This document shows, one piece after another, positions 25,677 to 35,197 of a stretch of 64,000 nucleotides of DNA. Both the position numbers and the translations under genes were made by a program. Position 1 is the first letter of the stretch. Every line of letters starts with the position of its first letter. Below the pieces are notes generated by a model that saw only the letters and a program-made list of their open reading frames with translations, did no database searches and had not been told where the DNA came from. This DNA is from DAOOVD01 sp035369845 (GTDB lineage Bacteria; Bacillota; Desulfotomaculia; Desulfotomaculales; Pelotomaculaceae). The stretch is from NCBI GenBank assembly GCA_035369845.1, contig DAOOVD010000003.1, positions 21,804-85,803 of the forward strand, given 5' to 3'.

Positions 25677-26807
25677 TCACAGGTCGAGGACCAGGTTGTT
25701 CCGGTGCACGACTTCGTCATAATCCTTGTAACCGAGAATGCGGGAGATTTCTTTAGTCTGCACTCCCTTTATCCTGTTTATTTCATCGGCCGAGTAATAA
25801 ACGATGCCCCTGCCGACTTCCTTTCCGTCGGGCCCGACTATGCTTACCGTGTTGCCCATTTCAAAAGCTCCTTCCACCCCGGTAACGCCCGAAGGAAGAA
25901 GGCTTTTGCCCTGCTCGACGAGAGCCCGCACGGCGCCCCCGTCTACGATCACCCTGCCGCAAACCGCCGAGCCGTAAGCTATCCATCGCTTTTTGTATTC
26001 GAGTTTATTGGCCGTAGGCCAGAAAACCGTTCCCGTTTCGGCGCCGCTTACAACCTTCCGGATCACGTCCTTTTCCCTGGAATTGGCCAGCACCGTGATC
26101 ACACCGGAATGCATCGCTATCCGGGCGGCCTGCAGCTTGCTGGCCATGCCGCCCGTTCCCAGCCTGCTTCCCGTTCCGCCGGCGAGAAGCTCGATTTCAG
26201 GCGTTATTTCCCTTACCTCCCTGATCAGGGAAGCGCCGGCATCCTTCCTCGGATCGGCGGTAAACAGGCCGTCCACGTCCGAAAGCAACACCAGCAGTTC
26301 CGCGTCGACCAGGCTGGCCACCATTGCTGAAAGACTGTCGTTTTCGCCGACCTTTATTTCGTCAACAGCTACCGTATCGTTTTCGTTTATTATGGGAATG
26401 ACCTCGTATTGAAACAGGGCGTGTATGGTATTCCTGGCGTTCAAAAAGCGCCTCCTGTCGGAAAAATCCTCCCTTGTAAGCAGCACCTGGCCGACGGTGA
26501 CTCCGTATTCGGCAAATATTTTCCCGTATATGTGCATCAACGCTCCCTGGCCGACGGCGGCCGCCGCCTGTTTTTCGGGCAGTGTCTTCGGCCGCCCGGC
26601 CAGACCCAGCTTGCCCGCGCCAGTCCCGATGGCCCCCGAGGTGACCAGGATTACCTCCTTGCCCTGGTTGTGAAGGTCGGCAAGCTGCCGGACAAGAATT
26701 TCTATCTGGAACAGATCTGTTTTGCCGGTCGGGTGGGTGATTGAACTTGACCCGACTTTTACCACCAGCCGCTTGAACCGGCTGAAGTTCCGGCCCGACT
26801 CCCGCAT
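25677..26807 (-). CDS. proB: Glutamate 5-kinase with PUA domain
   Basis: The first 255 residues form the amino acid kinase domain (RLVVKVGSSSIT, then VILVTSGAIGTGAGKLGL, then IPIINENDTVAVDEIKVGENDSLSAMVA). The last 100 or so form a PUA domain. It phosphorylates glutamate as the first step of proline synthesis. ATG 26807 has CAGGTG 6 bases upstream. proA is usually next in relatives; it is not in this window. Confidence 0.96.
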   Translation of the reverse strand: MRESGRNFSRFKRLVVKVGSSSITHPTGKTDLFQIEILVRQLADLHNQGKEVILVTSGAIGTGAGKLGLAGRPKTLPEKQAAAAVGQGALMHIYGKIFAEYGVTVGQVLLTREDFSDRRRFLNARNTIHALFQYEVIPIINENDTVAVDEIKVGENDSLSAMVASLVDAELLVLLSDVDGLFTADPRKDAGASLIREVREITPEIELLAGGTGSRLGTGGMASKLQAARIAMHSGVITVLANSREKDVIRKVVSGAETGTVFWPTANKLEYKKRWIAYGSAVCGRVIVDGGAVRALVEQGKSLLPSGVTGVEGAFEMGNTVSIVGPDGKEVGRGIVYYSADEINRIKGVQTKEISRILGYKDYDEVVHRNNLVLDL

Positions 26808-26933
26808 ATACCACACCTGCAATTCTTCCAGTTAACCGTCCATGAAGCGCCGGATATGCGCATCTTTTTGGCGCGGCTAGACAAAGTATACCATATTTAA
26901 CCGCCCGGTTAAAGACCGTTGTAAGACGGCGGC

Positions 26934-28199
26934 CTACTCCGCGTACTCAAACTCCAGCCTTCCTATCCTTACCGTGTCTCCCTCTTTGATGCCCGCCTCC
27001 TTTAGGGCCTCCTCGATCCCCATCGTCTTGACAATCCTCTGGAGGCGCCGCACGGCCTCTTCATTGTCCATGTCGGTCATGGCAACATGCCGTTCGATTT
27101 CCCTGCCCCCCACCCAAAAGACGCCTTCCCTGCAGGTGACGGTAAAGCGGGGCCCGCTCCGGTGAACTGCCGGTTGACTGTCCTTTGCTGCAGGCGCCCC
27201 GGCGGGTATTTCCTCGAGCAATGCCGCTATCCTGTAAAGAAGGGGCTTCAACCCGCTGCCGGTTGCGGCCGAAACGGGAAAAATCTCGAATTTTTCTCCG
27301 TAGGCTTTTTGCAGACTCAACAGGTTTGACCGCGCCTCGCCGAGATCCATTTTGTTGGCCGCAATGATCTGCGGCCTGGAGCCGAGATCCGGGTTGTAAA
27401 GCGTCAGCTCCGTATTAGTGATTTTAAAGTCCTCAACCGGATCTCTTCCCTCCGTCCCCGCCGTGTCGAGAACGTGGACCAGAAGGCGTGTCCTTTCAAC
27501 GTGTCTCAAAAATTCATGCCCCAGACCGGCGCCGGCATGGGCGCCCTCGATCAGACCCGGAATATCGGCCACGACGAAGCTGGAACCGTCCTCCATCCGC
27601 ACCACGCCGAGATTCGGCGTAACCGTCGTGAAGGGGTAGTCCGCTATCTTCGGTTTGGCCGCCGAGATCCGCGATATCAAAGTGGATTTGCCGGCGTTGG
27701 GAAAACCCACAAGACCCACGTCGGCCAGCAGTTTGAGTTCCAGGCTCAGCCGGCGCTCTTCACCCGGCTCCCCTTTTTCAGCCATTCTCGGAGCCTTGTT
27801 GCGCGGTGTGGCGAAGTGGGCGTTGCCCCGGCCGCCCCGGCCGCCCCGGGCAACTGTCGCTTCCTGTCCGTGCGTAACCAGGTCGGCAATCAGTTCCCCC
27901 GTATCAGCATCCCTGACTACCGTACCGACCGGCACCCGCAGGTAAAGATCCTCTCCCGAAGCGCCGTGTTTGTTTTTGCCTTCTCCGTGACGGCCCCGCC
28001 CGGCCCTGTAATGCCTTTTATAACGAAAATCCGCCAGGGTTCTCAAGCCCTCTTCAGCCCGCAGGAGCACGTCTCCGCCCCGGCCGCCGTCGCCGCCCCA
28101 GGGACCCCCTTCGGGCACGTACTTTTCCCTGCGCATGGCGACGCAGCCGTTGCCCCCGTCGCCGCCTTTGACAAATATCAAAGCCTTGTCAAAAAACAT
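26934..28199 (-). CDS. obg: Obg/CgtA GTPase
   Basis: The 421-residue protein has the three Obg parts: a glycine-rich Obg fold (residues 1-155, FVKGGDGGNGCVAMRREKYVPEGGPWGGDGG), the G domain (GFPNAGKST, DIPGLIEGAH, NKMD), and a C-terminal OCT domain (VEREIERHVAMTDMDNEEAVRRLQ region). It acts in 50S subunit maturation and stress signalling. ATG 28199 follows AGGTGGG. As in Bacillus, it sits directly behind a Spo0B-like gene. Confidence 0.97.
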   Translation of the reverse strand: MFFDKALIFVKGGDGGNGCVAMRREKYVPEGGPWGGDGGRGGDVLLRAEEGLRTLADFRYKRHYRAGRGRHGEGKNKHGASGEDLYLRVPVGTVVRDADTGELIADLVTHGQEATVARGGRGGRGNAHFATPRNKAPRMAEKGEPGEERRLSLELKLLADVGLVGFPNAGKSTLISRISAAKPKIADYPFTTVTPNLGVVRMEDGSSFVVADIPGLIEGAHAGAGLGHEFLRHVERTRLLVHVLDTAGTEGRDPVEDFKITNTELTLYNPDLGSRPQIIAANKMDLGEARSNLLSLQKAYGEKFEIFPVSAATGSGLKPLLYRIAALLEEIPAGAPAAKDSQPAVHRSGPRFTVTCREGVFWVGGREIERHVAMTDMDNEEAVRRLQRIVKTMGIEEALKEAGIKEGDTVRIGRLEFEYAE

Positions 28200-28219
28200 A
28201 AGACCCACCTGTCGTTAGT

Positions 28220-28795
28220 TTAACCGGATTGAAGCTTTTTGCGCGGGAAGTTCAAAAAGATTTCCACACCGTTGTCGGCCATGGCCAGGTTTACCCGCCC
28301 GCCGTACGGGTTCAGCAGTTCGCTCACGGCGGTCAGCCCCTTCTCCAGGACTTCCGGATCGCCTGTCAGCAGTTCCGGAAAAAGCAGGCGGCAAATGCAG
28401 TTTTTTTCGCTCTCCGAAATAATCACTTCCAGATGCTTGTCCTCTACTTCGTGTGAACTCATAGCGGAGATCACGATACCCAGACTGTACTCCAGCGCGT
28501 CTCCCATCACGGGACCCGGAACCGTACAGTTGTCAAAAGTGGAATCGACCGTAAGCTCGATTTCAATCTGGGACATGGAGGCGTCATAGAAACCATTCAA
28601 CAAAACGGCTGTAATCTCCGGCACATTCAACCTGGCCGTTTTGCCGAGCTGGGCCATTTCCATGCTGACCTGGTTTATGTATTCACGCACCCTGTCAATC
28701 TTGTTGAGCTGGAGAAGACCGGAGATTACCTGAAAATGGTTTAAAAAATCATGCCTCTGTGCCTGGATGATTTTCAAAAGTTTTTCCAAATACAA
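28220..28795 (-). CDS. Spo0B-like sporulation phosphotransferase or sensor-kinase-like protein
   Basis: The N-terminal part carries QRHDFLNHFQVISGLLQL, an H-box like that of Spo0B and the SpoOB_a domain. His is followed by Asp, and two helices follow as needed for a four-helix dimer. The rest (about 110 residues) is a degenerate ATPase-like domain without clear N or G boxes, as in Spo0B. I chose TTG 28795, because AAGGGAGGAG lies 5 bases upstream; the longer reading adds only an Ala-rich stretch. Its position just before obg and after the rplU-rpmA pair matches Bacillus. The role as phosphorelay member is inferred. Confidence 0.8.
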   Translation of the reverse strand: MYLEKLLKIIQAQRHDFLNHFQVISGLLQLNKIDRVREYINQVSMEMAQLGKTARLNVPEITAVLLNGFYDASMSQIEIELTVDSTFDNCTVPGPVMGDALEYSLGIVISAMSSHEVEDKHLEVIISESEKNCICRLLFPELLTGDPEVLEKGLTAVSELLNPYGGRVNLAMADNGVEIFLNFPRKKLQSG

Positions 28796-28865
28796 TTTGT
28801 CTCCTCCCTTCAGACATCTTATTAATTTCGACGCGGCTGCCGCCAATCCCTTTTAAATAACCGGG

Positions 28866-28897
28866 TAAAACAAGAGGGCCGTCCCGTCAGACGGCCC
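28866..28897 (-). terminator. Terminator after rpmA
   Basis: On the minus strand GGGCCGT (28897-28891) pairs with ACGGCCC (28882-28876), then CTCTTGTTTT. It ends the rplU-rpmA transcript before the Spo0B-like gene. Confidence 0.75.
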
Positions 28898-28911
28898 CCG
28901 ATTTTCAAGGC

Positions 28912-29178
28912 TCAAGCCATGTTCTCCACCGGGAAAACGCTTACCGCTTTTTTGTCCCGGCCTTTTCTGTCAAAGCTTACCACCCCGTCTATCTTGGCGA
29001 ACAGGGTGTCATCGCCGCCCCTGCCGACATTGTAACCGGGGTGAATTTTGGTGCCGCGCTGCCGCACCAGGATGCTGCCCGCCAGGACGAACTGGCCGTC
29101 CTGCCTCTTAACGCCAAGCATTTTCGGCTGGGAATCCCGGCCGTTGCGCGAACTGCCTACGCCCTTTTTATGTGCCAT
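28912..29178 (-). CDS. rpmA: 50S ribosomal protein L27
   Basis: The 88-residue protein begins MAHKKGVGSSRNGRDS, the standard L27 start, and ends GRDKKAVSVFPVE. It has no N-terminal extension of the MLRLNLQFFA kind seen in Bacillus and many Clostridia, which is cut by the Prp protease. No prp gene lies between rplU and rpmA either, which agrees. ATG 29178 has GAGGTG 8 bases upstream. Confidence 0.98.
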   Translation of the reverse strand: MAHKKGVGSSRNGRDSQPKMLGVKRQDGQFVLAGSILVRQRGTKIHPGYNVGRGGDDTLFAKIDGVVSFDRKGRDKKAVSVFPVENMA

Positions 29179-29224
29179 ATCCAATCACCTCTTTCAGGAA
29201 ATAATAAAATCAAACGGCTAGAAA

Positions 29225-29536
29225 TCATGCCTCGATTTTTTCAACAGTCACCTGGGTAAAAGGCTGCCGGTGGCCCTTCTTGCGGCGGTAGTTTTTCTTT
29301 GCCTTGTACTTGAAAACGAAAATTTTCCTTCCCCTGCCGTGCCGGACAACCTTCAGCAGCACCCTGGCTCCTTCCACCAGCGGGGCGCCTATCCTGACAT
29401 CGCCTTCCCCTACCACTGCAAGAACCCTGTTTACCTCAACGGTCTCACCGGCTCCGGCCGTCAGTTTTTCAACGCAAAGGGTGTCTCCTTCCTTTACACG
29501 ATACTGTTTGCCGCCGGTTTCAATAATTGCGTACAA
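29225..29536 (-). CDS. rplU: 50S ribosomal protein L21
   Basis: The 103-residue protein has the L21 pattern (YAIIETGGKQYRVKEGD; KYKAKKNYRRKKGHRQPFT). TTG 29536 is chosen because GGGGAGGTG lies about 9 bases upstream and gives the family length; GTG 29548 overlaps that site. The gene leads the rplU-rpmA pair. The 29537-29760 stretch upstream is the likely leader; autoregulatory L21 leaders are known in Firmicutes, but I cannot confirm the structure here. Confidence 0.97.
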   Translation of the reverse strand: MYAIIETGGKQYRVKEGDTLCVEKLTAGAGETVEVNRVLAVVGEGDVRIGAPLVEGARVLLKVVRHGRGRKIFVFKYKAKKNYRRKKGHRQPFTQVTVEKIEA

Positions 29537-29760
29537 CCCGCAAAGCACCTCCCCGAAATCATAGGACTCGCCGGAAAAGCAGGCAGGGGCTGAAAGCCGG
29601 CCCCGTTTGAAAACCAGTTCCGTGCGGTGTCAAGGCATAATCGCCTACAGTAAGTTATTTTAACATACCCTGCGGTTTTGTCAAGGCCGCCTTTTTCGCC
29701 TTTTTCCGGGCCGGATTGGAACCACGCCTCACCAGAACCCGCGCGATTCGGGCAGACAGG

Positions 29761-31452
29761 TCAGGATTTGACCTGCCTGGCCTTGGCATAGGTCCTGTAT
29801 ACCTTGCTGACCTCCACCGGAATGGTTTCACCGACCAGGGAGCCGGCCCCCTCAATGTCGAGAATAAACCCGTTGACCCTGGCGATACCGTCATTGACAT
29901 TGGTTATGTGGGGCTCCTCGACCTTGACCTCCAGCACCTCGCCCGGCCGCACCGGCAGGGTCTGGGCCTGGATGTTCTCGTTGTCGGTCAGGGGCCGGAT
30001 GGTGACGGATTCTATGTGGTGGCTTGCCGATCCCCTTATGTAAAGGCTCTTGCCGGTTTTGCTTTCCAGATCGCGCAGGTTCGCGCCGCCGCTGCCGATA
30101 AGCCGCGCCGCCACCACCGGGTTGGCCTCCACCAGGATGGTCCGGGCCGGAGTCTGGCGGGCTACGTTATAGATCTGGTTCTTGAAGTGAATGCCGAGAG
30201 TTTCCTCCGACAGGACCTTCCCCCTCCCCTCGCAATACGGGCAGGGTTTTTGAACCACCTCGGCCAGACTGGGCCTCACTTTTTTGCGGGTCATCTCCAC
30301 AAGACCGAGTTGGGTTATGCCGAGAATGTTCGTCTTGGTCTTGTCTTTTTTTATCTCCTCTTCCAGGGCGCGGAGCACATCCTGGCGGTGCCCCTCTTTA
30401 TTCATGTCGATGAAATCAACGATGATTATTCCGCCGATATTGCGCAGACGTAGCTGCCTGGCAATTTCCTGGGCGGCTTCCAGGTTGGTTTTCAGCACCG
30501 TGTCTTCCAAATTCGTACTCCCGACGTACTTGCCGGTGTTCACGTCAACCGCGGTAAGCGCCTCGGCCTGGTCGATTACCAGATACCCGCCGCTCTTCAG
30601 CCATACTTTCCGTTTCAAAGCCTTTTCTATTTCGAGTTCGATGCCGTAGTCTTCGAAAATATTTTCCCGCTCGTCCAGGGATACCTTGAACTTCAAACGG
30701 GGACCGATGATGTCCAGCAAATCAAGAACTTTTTCATATTCGTAGCGTGAATCGAGAATAAGACGGCCGACATCCTCGGTAAAAACATCGCGCAGAATGC
30801 GCTGTATCAGTTCCAGGTCGCGGTGCACCAGGTTCGGCGCTGGGCCGCGGGCGGCCCTGTTCAGAATCTTTCGCCAGAGTTTCGAGAGCATGGCGATATC
30901 CTGGCGGAACTCCTCCTCGTCCATGCCTTCGGCCACGGTGCGCACTATCACGCCCATTCCCTCCGGCTTGACCCTCGAGGCAAGCTCCTTCAGCCTCTCC
31001 CGCTCCCTGTCCGACTCAATCCGGCGGGAAATGCCGATGTAGTCCACGGTCGGCATAAGCACGAGATAGCGGCCCGGCAGGGTGATATGGGTGGTAACAC
31101 GCGGGCCCTTGGTGCCGATGGGCTCCTTTACAATCTGCACCAGCACCTCCTGACCCTCTTTCAGTATATCGCATATATTAGCGCCCAGAACCGAAGCGCC
31201 GTGATCGGCCCCTTCCGGTGAACTTTCCGGGAGCGCGTCTTCCACGTATAAAAACGCGTTTTTCTCCAGCCCGATGTTTACAAAGGCCGCCTGCATACCC
31301 GGGAGGACGTTTTCCACCCGGCCCTTGAAGATGTTGCCGACAAGGCGCTGGTTGACGGACCTCTCTATGTATATTTCAACCGGCACTTTGCCTTCAAGCA
31401 CCGCGACCCTGGTCTCCTCCTCACCCACGTTGACGACGATTTCTTTTAACAT
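29761..31452 (-). CDS. rng: Ribonuclease G/E with C-terminal TRAM-like domain
   Basis: The 563-residue protein has the S1 domain near the N-terminus (VGNIFKGRVENVLPGMQAAFVNIGLEKNAFLYV), the catalytic core with VDVNTGKYVG (metal-binding Asp), and the zinc-link CPYCEGRGKV. It processes 16S rRNA 5' ends and degrades mRNA from 5' monophosphate ends. The last 70 residues (PGEVLEVKVEEPH ... SLVGETIPVEVSKVYRTYAKARQV) look like a TRAM domain, an added RNA-binding module. ATG 31452 has AGGTAAG upstream. Confidence 0.95.
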   Translation of the reverse strand: MLKEIVVNVGEEETRVAVLEGKVPVEIYIERSVNQRLVGNIFKGRVENVLPGMQAAFVNIGLEKNAFLYVEDALPESSPEGADHGASVLGANICDILKEGQEVLVQIVKEPIGTKGPRVTTHITLPGRYLVLMPTVDYIGISRRIESDRERERLKELASRVKPEGMGVIVRTVAEGMDEEEFRQDIAMLSKLWRKILNRAARGPAPNLVHRDLELIQRILRDVFTEDVGRLILDSRYEYEKVLDLLDIIGPRLKFKVSLDERENIFEDYGIELEIEKALKRKVWLKSGGYLVIDQAEALTAVDVNTGKYVGSTNLEDTVLKTNLEAAQEIARQLRLRNIGGIIIVDFIDMNKEGHRQDVLRALEEEIKKDKTKTNILGITQLGLVEMTRKKVRPSLAEVVQKPCPYCEGRGKVLSEETLGIHFKNQIYNVARQTPARTILVEANPVVAARLIGSGGANLRDLESKTGKSLYIRGSASHHIESVTIRPLTDNENIQAQTLPVRPGEVLEVKVEEPHITNVNDGIARVNGFILDIEGAGSLVGETIPVEVSKVYRTYAKARQVKS

Positions 31453-31493
31453 ATCAGCTTACCTTTCTTAAAAACTTATAATACATTTATTAT

Positions 31494-32186
31494 TTACCAC
31501 ATCAATTTTTTTTTATCTCCGTCCCCGGCCCTGTACAGACCCGTCCTGCAAAGCGAAAACCTGCTTAAAACGGACAACCCGGTATTCTTTTCCAGGGAGG
31601 AGAGCACTTCTTCGAACCTCACATTCCCGCTGCTCCCCGCCTTCAGTTCGGCCTCCACAACAATTATATCACCGTCAATCCTGCCCGACACCGAAAAAAT
31701 ACCCGGCTTTATGTCGAACAGTTTCTTTTCCCCGGCCTTGTTCTTCCGTTCCACCAGGATTTCCGGCAAGGACAGGAAATCCTTTATGCGCCCGGCAAGC
31801 CAGTCGCTATCGGCTGGCTGTTTGAGCTTCGCCACAGCCCGGTAAGTTGCCCGCCCGACGGCGGACATCAGCGGCGGCGACTGTTCCGGCACCTTCCTGA
31901 CTTCGATGACGCGCAGCCCCTCCGGCATTGCCCCGGAAAGATCCCCGGCCACTCTTTCCGGTAAAATGTCGGCGGCGAGTTCGAGGTCGGCGAACTCCCT
32001 CTCGCCGGCCGTTCCCACTCCCAAAGGGGCGGCAAAGGATATCTTCGGGTGGGGGTTATAACCACGGGTAAAGGCCAGCGGCAAACCGGCTCTCCTGGCC
32101 GCCCGCTCGAAAGCCCTCAGAAGATCGAGATGAGACAAGTACCTGGCCGGACCAGCTTTGGCGTACATGATCCTGTATTTGGACAC
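31494..32186 (-). CDS. DUF2344 (TIGR03936) protein, partner of the upstream radical SAM enzyme
   Basis: The protein has the family signature YRIMYAKAGPARYLSHLDLLRAFERAARRAGLPLAFTRGYNPHPKISFA. It is almost always next to, or fused with, the TIGR03960 radical SAM protein, as here (4 bases apart). Its role is not established; a link to RNA or ribosome modification is often suggested. GTG 32186 is chosen for GGGAGGTG a few bases upstream. Confidence 0.9.
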   Translation of the reverse strand: MSKYRIMYAKAGPARYLSHLDLLRAFERAARRAGLPLAFTRGYNPHPKISFAAPLGVGTAGEREFADLELAADILPERVAGDLSGAMPEGLRVIEVRKVPEQSPPLMSAVGRATYRAVAKLKQPADSDWLAGRIKDFLSLPEILVERKNKAGEKKLFDIKPGIFSVSGRIDGDIIVVEAELKAGSSGNVRFEEVLSSLEKNTGLSVLSRFSLCRTGLYRAGDGDKKKLMW

Positions 32187-32190
32187 GCTC

Positions 32191-34029
32191 TCACCTCCCG
32201 GCGCAGACCGGCCGCACTTCAAGGGCGGAACAGAGGCCGCAGCCCCGGCAGGACCCCGTGCGGCAGTCTCCGGTCGTCACCCCGGCCATCGCCAGGCGGT
32301 GTTCGTTTACCAGAAACTCCTTGCTGACTCCCGCGTCAATATGATCCCAGGGTAGAACGTCATCATAACAGTAGCGCCTGTATGCGTACATTCCGGGATC
32401 AAGGCCGGCCGACCGGAACGCTTCCAGCCAGCGGGACAGGTCGAAGTGTTCCGTCCATCCGTCGAATTTGCAGCCCGACTCGAAAGCCCTGATCAGGACT
32501 CCGTTCAGCCGCCTGTCGCCCCTGGCGAAAGCAGCCTCAATAAAACTTAAGCCGGGGTCGTGGTAATTAAAAACTATTCCCCTCTCCTTAAGCCTCCCCG
32601 AAAGATAGGCCTGCTTCCGTTTCAGTTCTTCCATGCCGGCCTGCGATTCCCACTGGAAAGGCGTGTGCGCCTTGGGGACAAAAGACGAGGCGCTCACGGT
32701 CACCTTCAGCCGCCCCCGCTGCGCCCCCGCCCGCCGGCCAGCTTCCAGAACCTTTCTGGCCAGGGCGGCAATCCCGTCCAGATCGTCGTCCGTTTCGGTG
32801 GGCAGGCCGATCATAAAGTAAAGCTTCAACGAGTGCCATCCTTCCTTAAAAGCGGCCTCCGCAGTTTCGATCAGGTCTTCTTCGGTCACACCCTTGTTGA
32901 TCACGTCCCTGAGACGCTGCGTACCCGCCTCGGGGGCGAAGGTGAGGCTGGAGCGGCGCACACGCTGGACTTCTTTGGCCAGTTCTATCGAAAAACCGTC
33001 TGCCCTGAGTGAAGGCAGTGAAACACCGACACCCCGGCAAGCGTGTTTGTCCAGAATGGACGAGACGACCCGCCGGACCGGAGTGTAGTCACTGGTGCTC
33101 AAGGAAGTGAGAGAAATTTCATCGCAGCCGGTATTGCGAACAAGTTCGTCCGCCTGCCGCAGAACTGTTTCCGCTTTTCTCTCCCGCACGGGACGGTAAA
33201 TCATGCCCGCTTGGCAAAAGCGGCAGCCCCTGGTACAGCCCCGAAAAACCTCAAGCATGATCCGGTCGTGCACCGCCTCGGTTGACGGAACCACGGGCTT
33301 TACAGGAAACGGAGCCTGGTCCAGGTCCCCGACCAGTCTTTTGATCACCCTGCGCGGCGCTCCGTTTAAAACCGGCTCCACCCCGCCCGGGGACCCGTCC
33401 TCCCGTAGGCAGGGCCGGTAGAACGAAGGAACGTACACGCCCCGCACCCCGGAAACTTCAAGAAGGAATTCCTTTTTTGTAAGGCCGCGCTTCCTGCCGT
33501 CCAAAAAAACGTCCAGAAATTCATCGATTGCTTCTTCCCCTTCACCGATGACGAAGAGATCGATTATTTCGGCCAGCGGCTCGGGATTGAACGCGCACGG
33601 TCCTCCCGCTATAACCAGCGGACGGCCTTCCCGCCGGCGTGATTCGAGCGGTATGCCGGCCAGATCCAGCATGTACAAAATATTTGAAAAGCTCATTTCG
33701 TACTGAAGGGTAAAGGCCAAAATATCAAAATCTTTTACCGGCCGCCGGGACTCCAGGGTAAAAAGCGGCAGTCCGTGCCCCTTCATCTTCTCCGCCATGT
33801 CGGGCCACGGCGCGAACACTCTCTCCATCAGGGCGCCGGGCCGGGCATTTACGATACTGTAAAGGATATGCAGCCCGAGATGCGACATACCCACCTCGTA
33901 AACATCCGGATAGGCGAAGGCAAGCCTGACGTCCGCCCCGTCCCAGTCCTTCCGGACGGAATTCCACTCGCCTCCCGCATAGCGGGCCGGTTTTTGCACC
34001 GCGGGTAAAATTTGATCGAGAATCTCCAC
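32191..34029 (-). CDS. TIGR03960-family B12-binding-like radical SAM protein
   Basis: The 612-residue protein has an N-terminal B12-binding-like fold (residues 30-180; FTLQYEMSFSNILYMLDLAGIPL; VIAGGPCAFNPEP). A radical SAM core with CTRGCRFCQAG (three cysteines for the 4Fe-4S cluster) follows, and then a cysteine-rich tail (CRTGSCRGCGLC). The substrate is unknown. GTG 34029 has GGGGAA upstream. With the DUF2344 gene it precedes rng, as in many Clostridia. Confidence 0.92.
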   Translation of the reverse strand: MEILDQILPAVQKPARYAGGEWNSVRKDWDGADVRLAFAYPDVYEVGMSHLGLHILYSIVNARPGALMERVFAPWPDMAEKMKGHGLPLFTLESRRPVKDFDILAFTLQYEMSFSNILYMLDLAGIPLESRRREGRPLVIAGGPCAFNPEPLAEIIDLFVIGEGEEAIDEFLDVFLDGRKRGLTKKEFLLEVSGVRGVYVPSFYRPCLREDGSPGGVEPVLNGAPRRVIKRLVGDLDQAPFPVKPVVPSTEAVHDRIMLEVFRGCTRGCRFCQAGMIYRPVRERKAETVLRQADELVRNTGCDEISLTSLSTSDYTPVRRVVSSILDKHACRGVGVSLPSLRADGFSIELAKEVQRVRRSSLTFAPEAGTQRLRDVINKGVTEEDLIETAEAAFKEGWHSLKLYFMIGLPTETDDDLDGIAALARKVLEAGRRAGAQRGRLKVTVSASSFVPKAHTPFQWESQAGMEELKRKQAYLSGRLKERGIVFNYHDPGLSFIEAAFARGDRRLNGVLIRAFESGCKFDGWTEHFDLSRWLEAFRSAGLDPGMYAYRRYCYDDVLPWDHIDAGVSKEFLVNEHRLAMAGVTTGDCRTGSCRGCGLCSALEVRPVCAGR

Positions 34030-34487
34030 CTGCGCATTCCCCCGTTAGCTGAGCTGTTGACAAACTTTTTTACCATAGCCATTGATAGCTTCCTGTCGTT
34101 GAAGCCATCTGCTCAACACAGGAAAAGCCTGGTCAACATCCCCATAATAGATGTTAGCATAAACGGAATTCCCTGTCAGAGGCTAGTATTGCCAAAAATA
34201 AACGGAAAAATATTCCTATCTAATATATTCTACAGGGGAACAAAAAAACCTACGTAATTACATACGCGGAAACCGTATTATATTAAGCGTCCGATTCATA
34301 AACGGCGCCGCATCACGAAATCCTGAGACGACTCAAAAAGGAAGGGTTTTATACGGCGTCCGTCGATTTCTTCCGCCGATTTCTCCGATGACATTCTTGT
34401 GCGAAACCTGGTCGCCTGTCATGTTATTGCAGAATTTAAGCTGAAGCGCATACGATACGGAAGAGAGCTGTTACTTTACCGGCCAGT
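34030..34487. other. 458-base gap with possible decayed coding remnants
   Basis: This stretch separates the radical SAM gene from the truncated methyltransferase gene. It is AT-rich in its first half. CTGTTGACAAACT at 34051-34063 resembles the outer end of the dispersed repeats but only over about 13 bases. On the plus strand, 34300-34385 reads HEILRRLKKEGFY then stops, and another frame at about 34350-34505 stays open, but neither has a start site. I see no intact gene. Confidence 0.5.
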
Positions 34488-35180
34488 TCACCGTTGCGAA
34501 GGGTGAGGTATTTCTTTTCCGTCGTATCCCGCCCCGAGGAATACCACCTGGGGGATGTTCTCCTGAAACGCTTGTTTTACAATGTGGTCAATGTAGGCCG
34601 TGCGGGCAATAAAATATTCGTAAACGCCTCCCTTCATCAAGTTCTTCATAACCCATTCCCGGGCGGCAGGATCTCTCAGGGTTTTTTTGCCTTCTTCGTC
34701 AATAAAAATCTCCGCCAGATAATCAGGACCCTTAACCTCATCCCTTCTTTCGCAGGCCGCAAGCGCGCGGCAAAACGCGGTGGTCAAAGCCGTATCAGAC
34801 GGCTGATCCTCAAGAGACTTGTCCGTGTCAGAAGCTTTTCCTGTAATTCCTATGATGTTGCCAAAGGGATCTACAACTTTTGCAACTCTGGAATTAAAAA
34901 CATTTATACTGATTTCGGTATGCGCAGCGGCGCCAAATTCAAGCAGCCGCTGATAAGCCGTATGAATGTCATCAACACCCCAGTAAGCTACTGGAGGCTG
35001 TCCGCCGCCAGGCGAGGAATCTGGTTCCGGGACAAGGATCAATAAAAAATCGCTGATTTTAAATACAGTGATAAAAGGTGAATCGATAACCGGTTCTTTA
35101 TTCAGGATCCTGCTGTACCAATCCCTTGCCTTTTCAATATCCGGAACCTGATAGGTCACTCTATCCAAATTGGCGAACAT
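34488..35180 (-). pseudogene. VOC (glyoxalase-like) domain fused to a truncated SAM methyltransferase
   Basis: Residues 1-115 are a VOC domain (LDRVTYQVPDIEKARDWYSRILNKEP ... VVDPFGNIIGITG). Residues 130-225 match the start of the leucine carboxyl methyltransferase-like family (SDTALTTAFCRALAACERRDE ... VVFLGAGYD). The usual GAGYDTR motif is broken after Asp: the frame reads GKEIPHPSQR and stops, so about 150 residues of the methyltransferase are missing. ATG 35180 has GGAGGAAGAG upstream, so a VOC-containing product may still be made. It is 17 bases downstream of the tetR gene. Confidence 0.8.
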
Positions 35181-35197
35181 TGCTCTTCCTCCATCTT

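Noticed and set aside
34051..34063. CTGTTGACAAACT as a further fragment of the dispersed repeat
   Set aside because: The match covers only about 13 bases and contains TTGACA, which is expected often as a promoter hexamer.
34300..34505. Possible HicA-like or nuclease-like remnant on the plus strand upstream of the truncated methyltransferase
   Set aside because: Only short stretches look protein-like, in different frames, without start sites or a recognisable motif.
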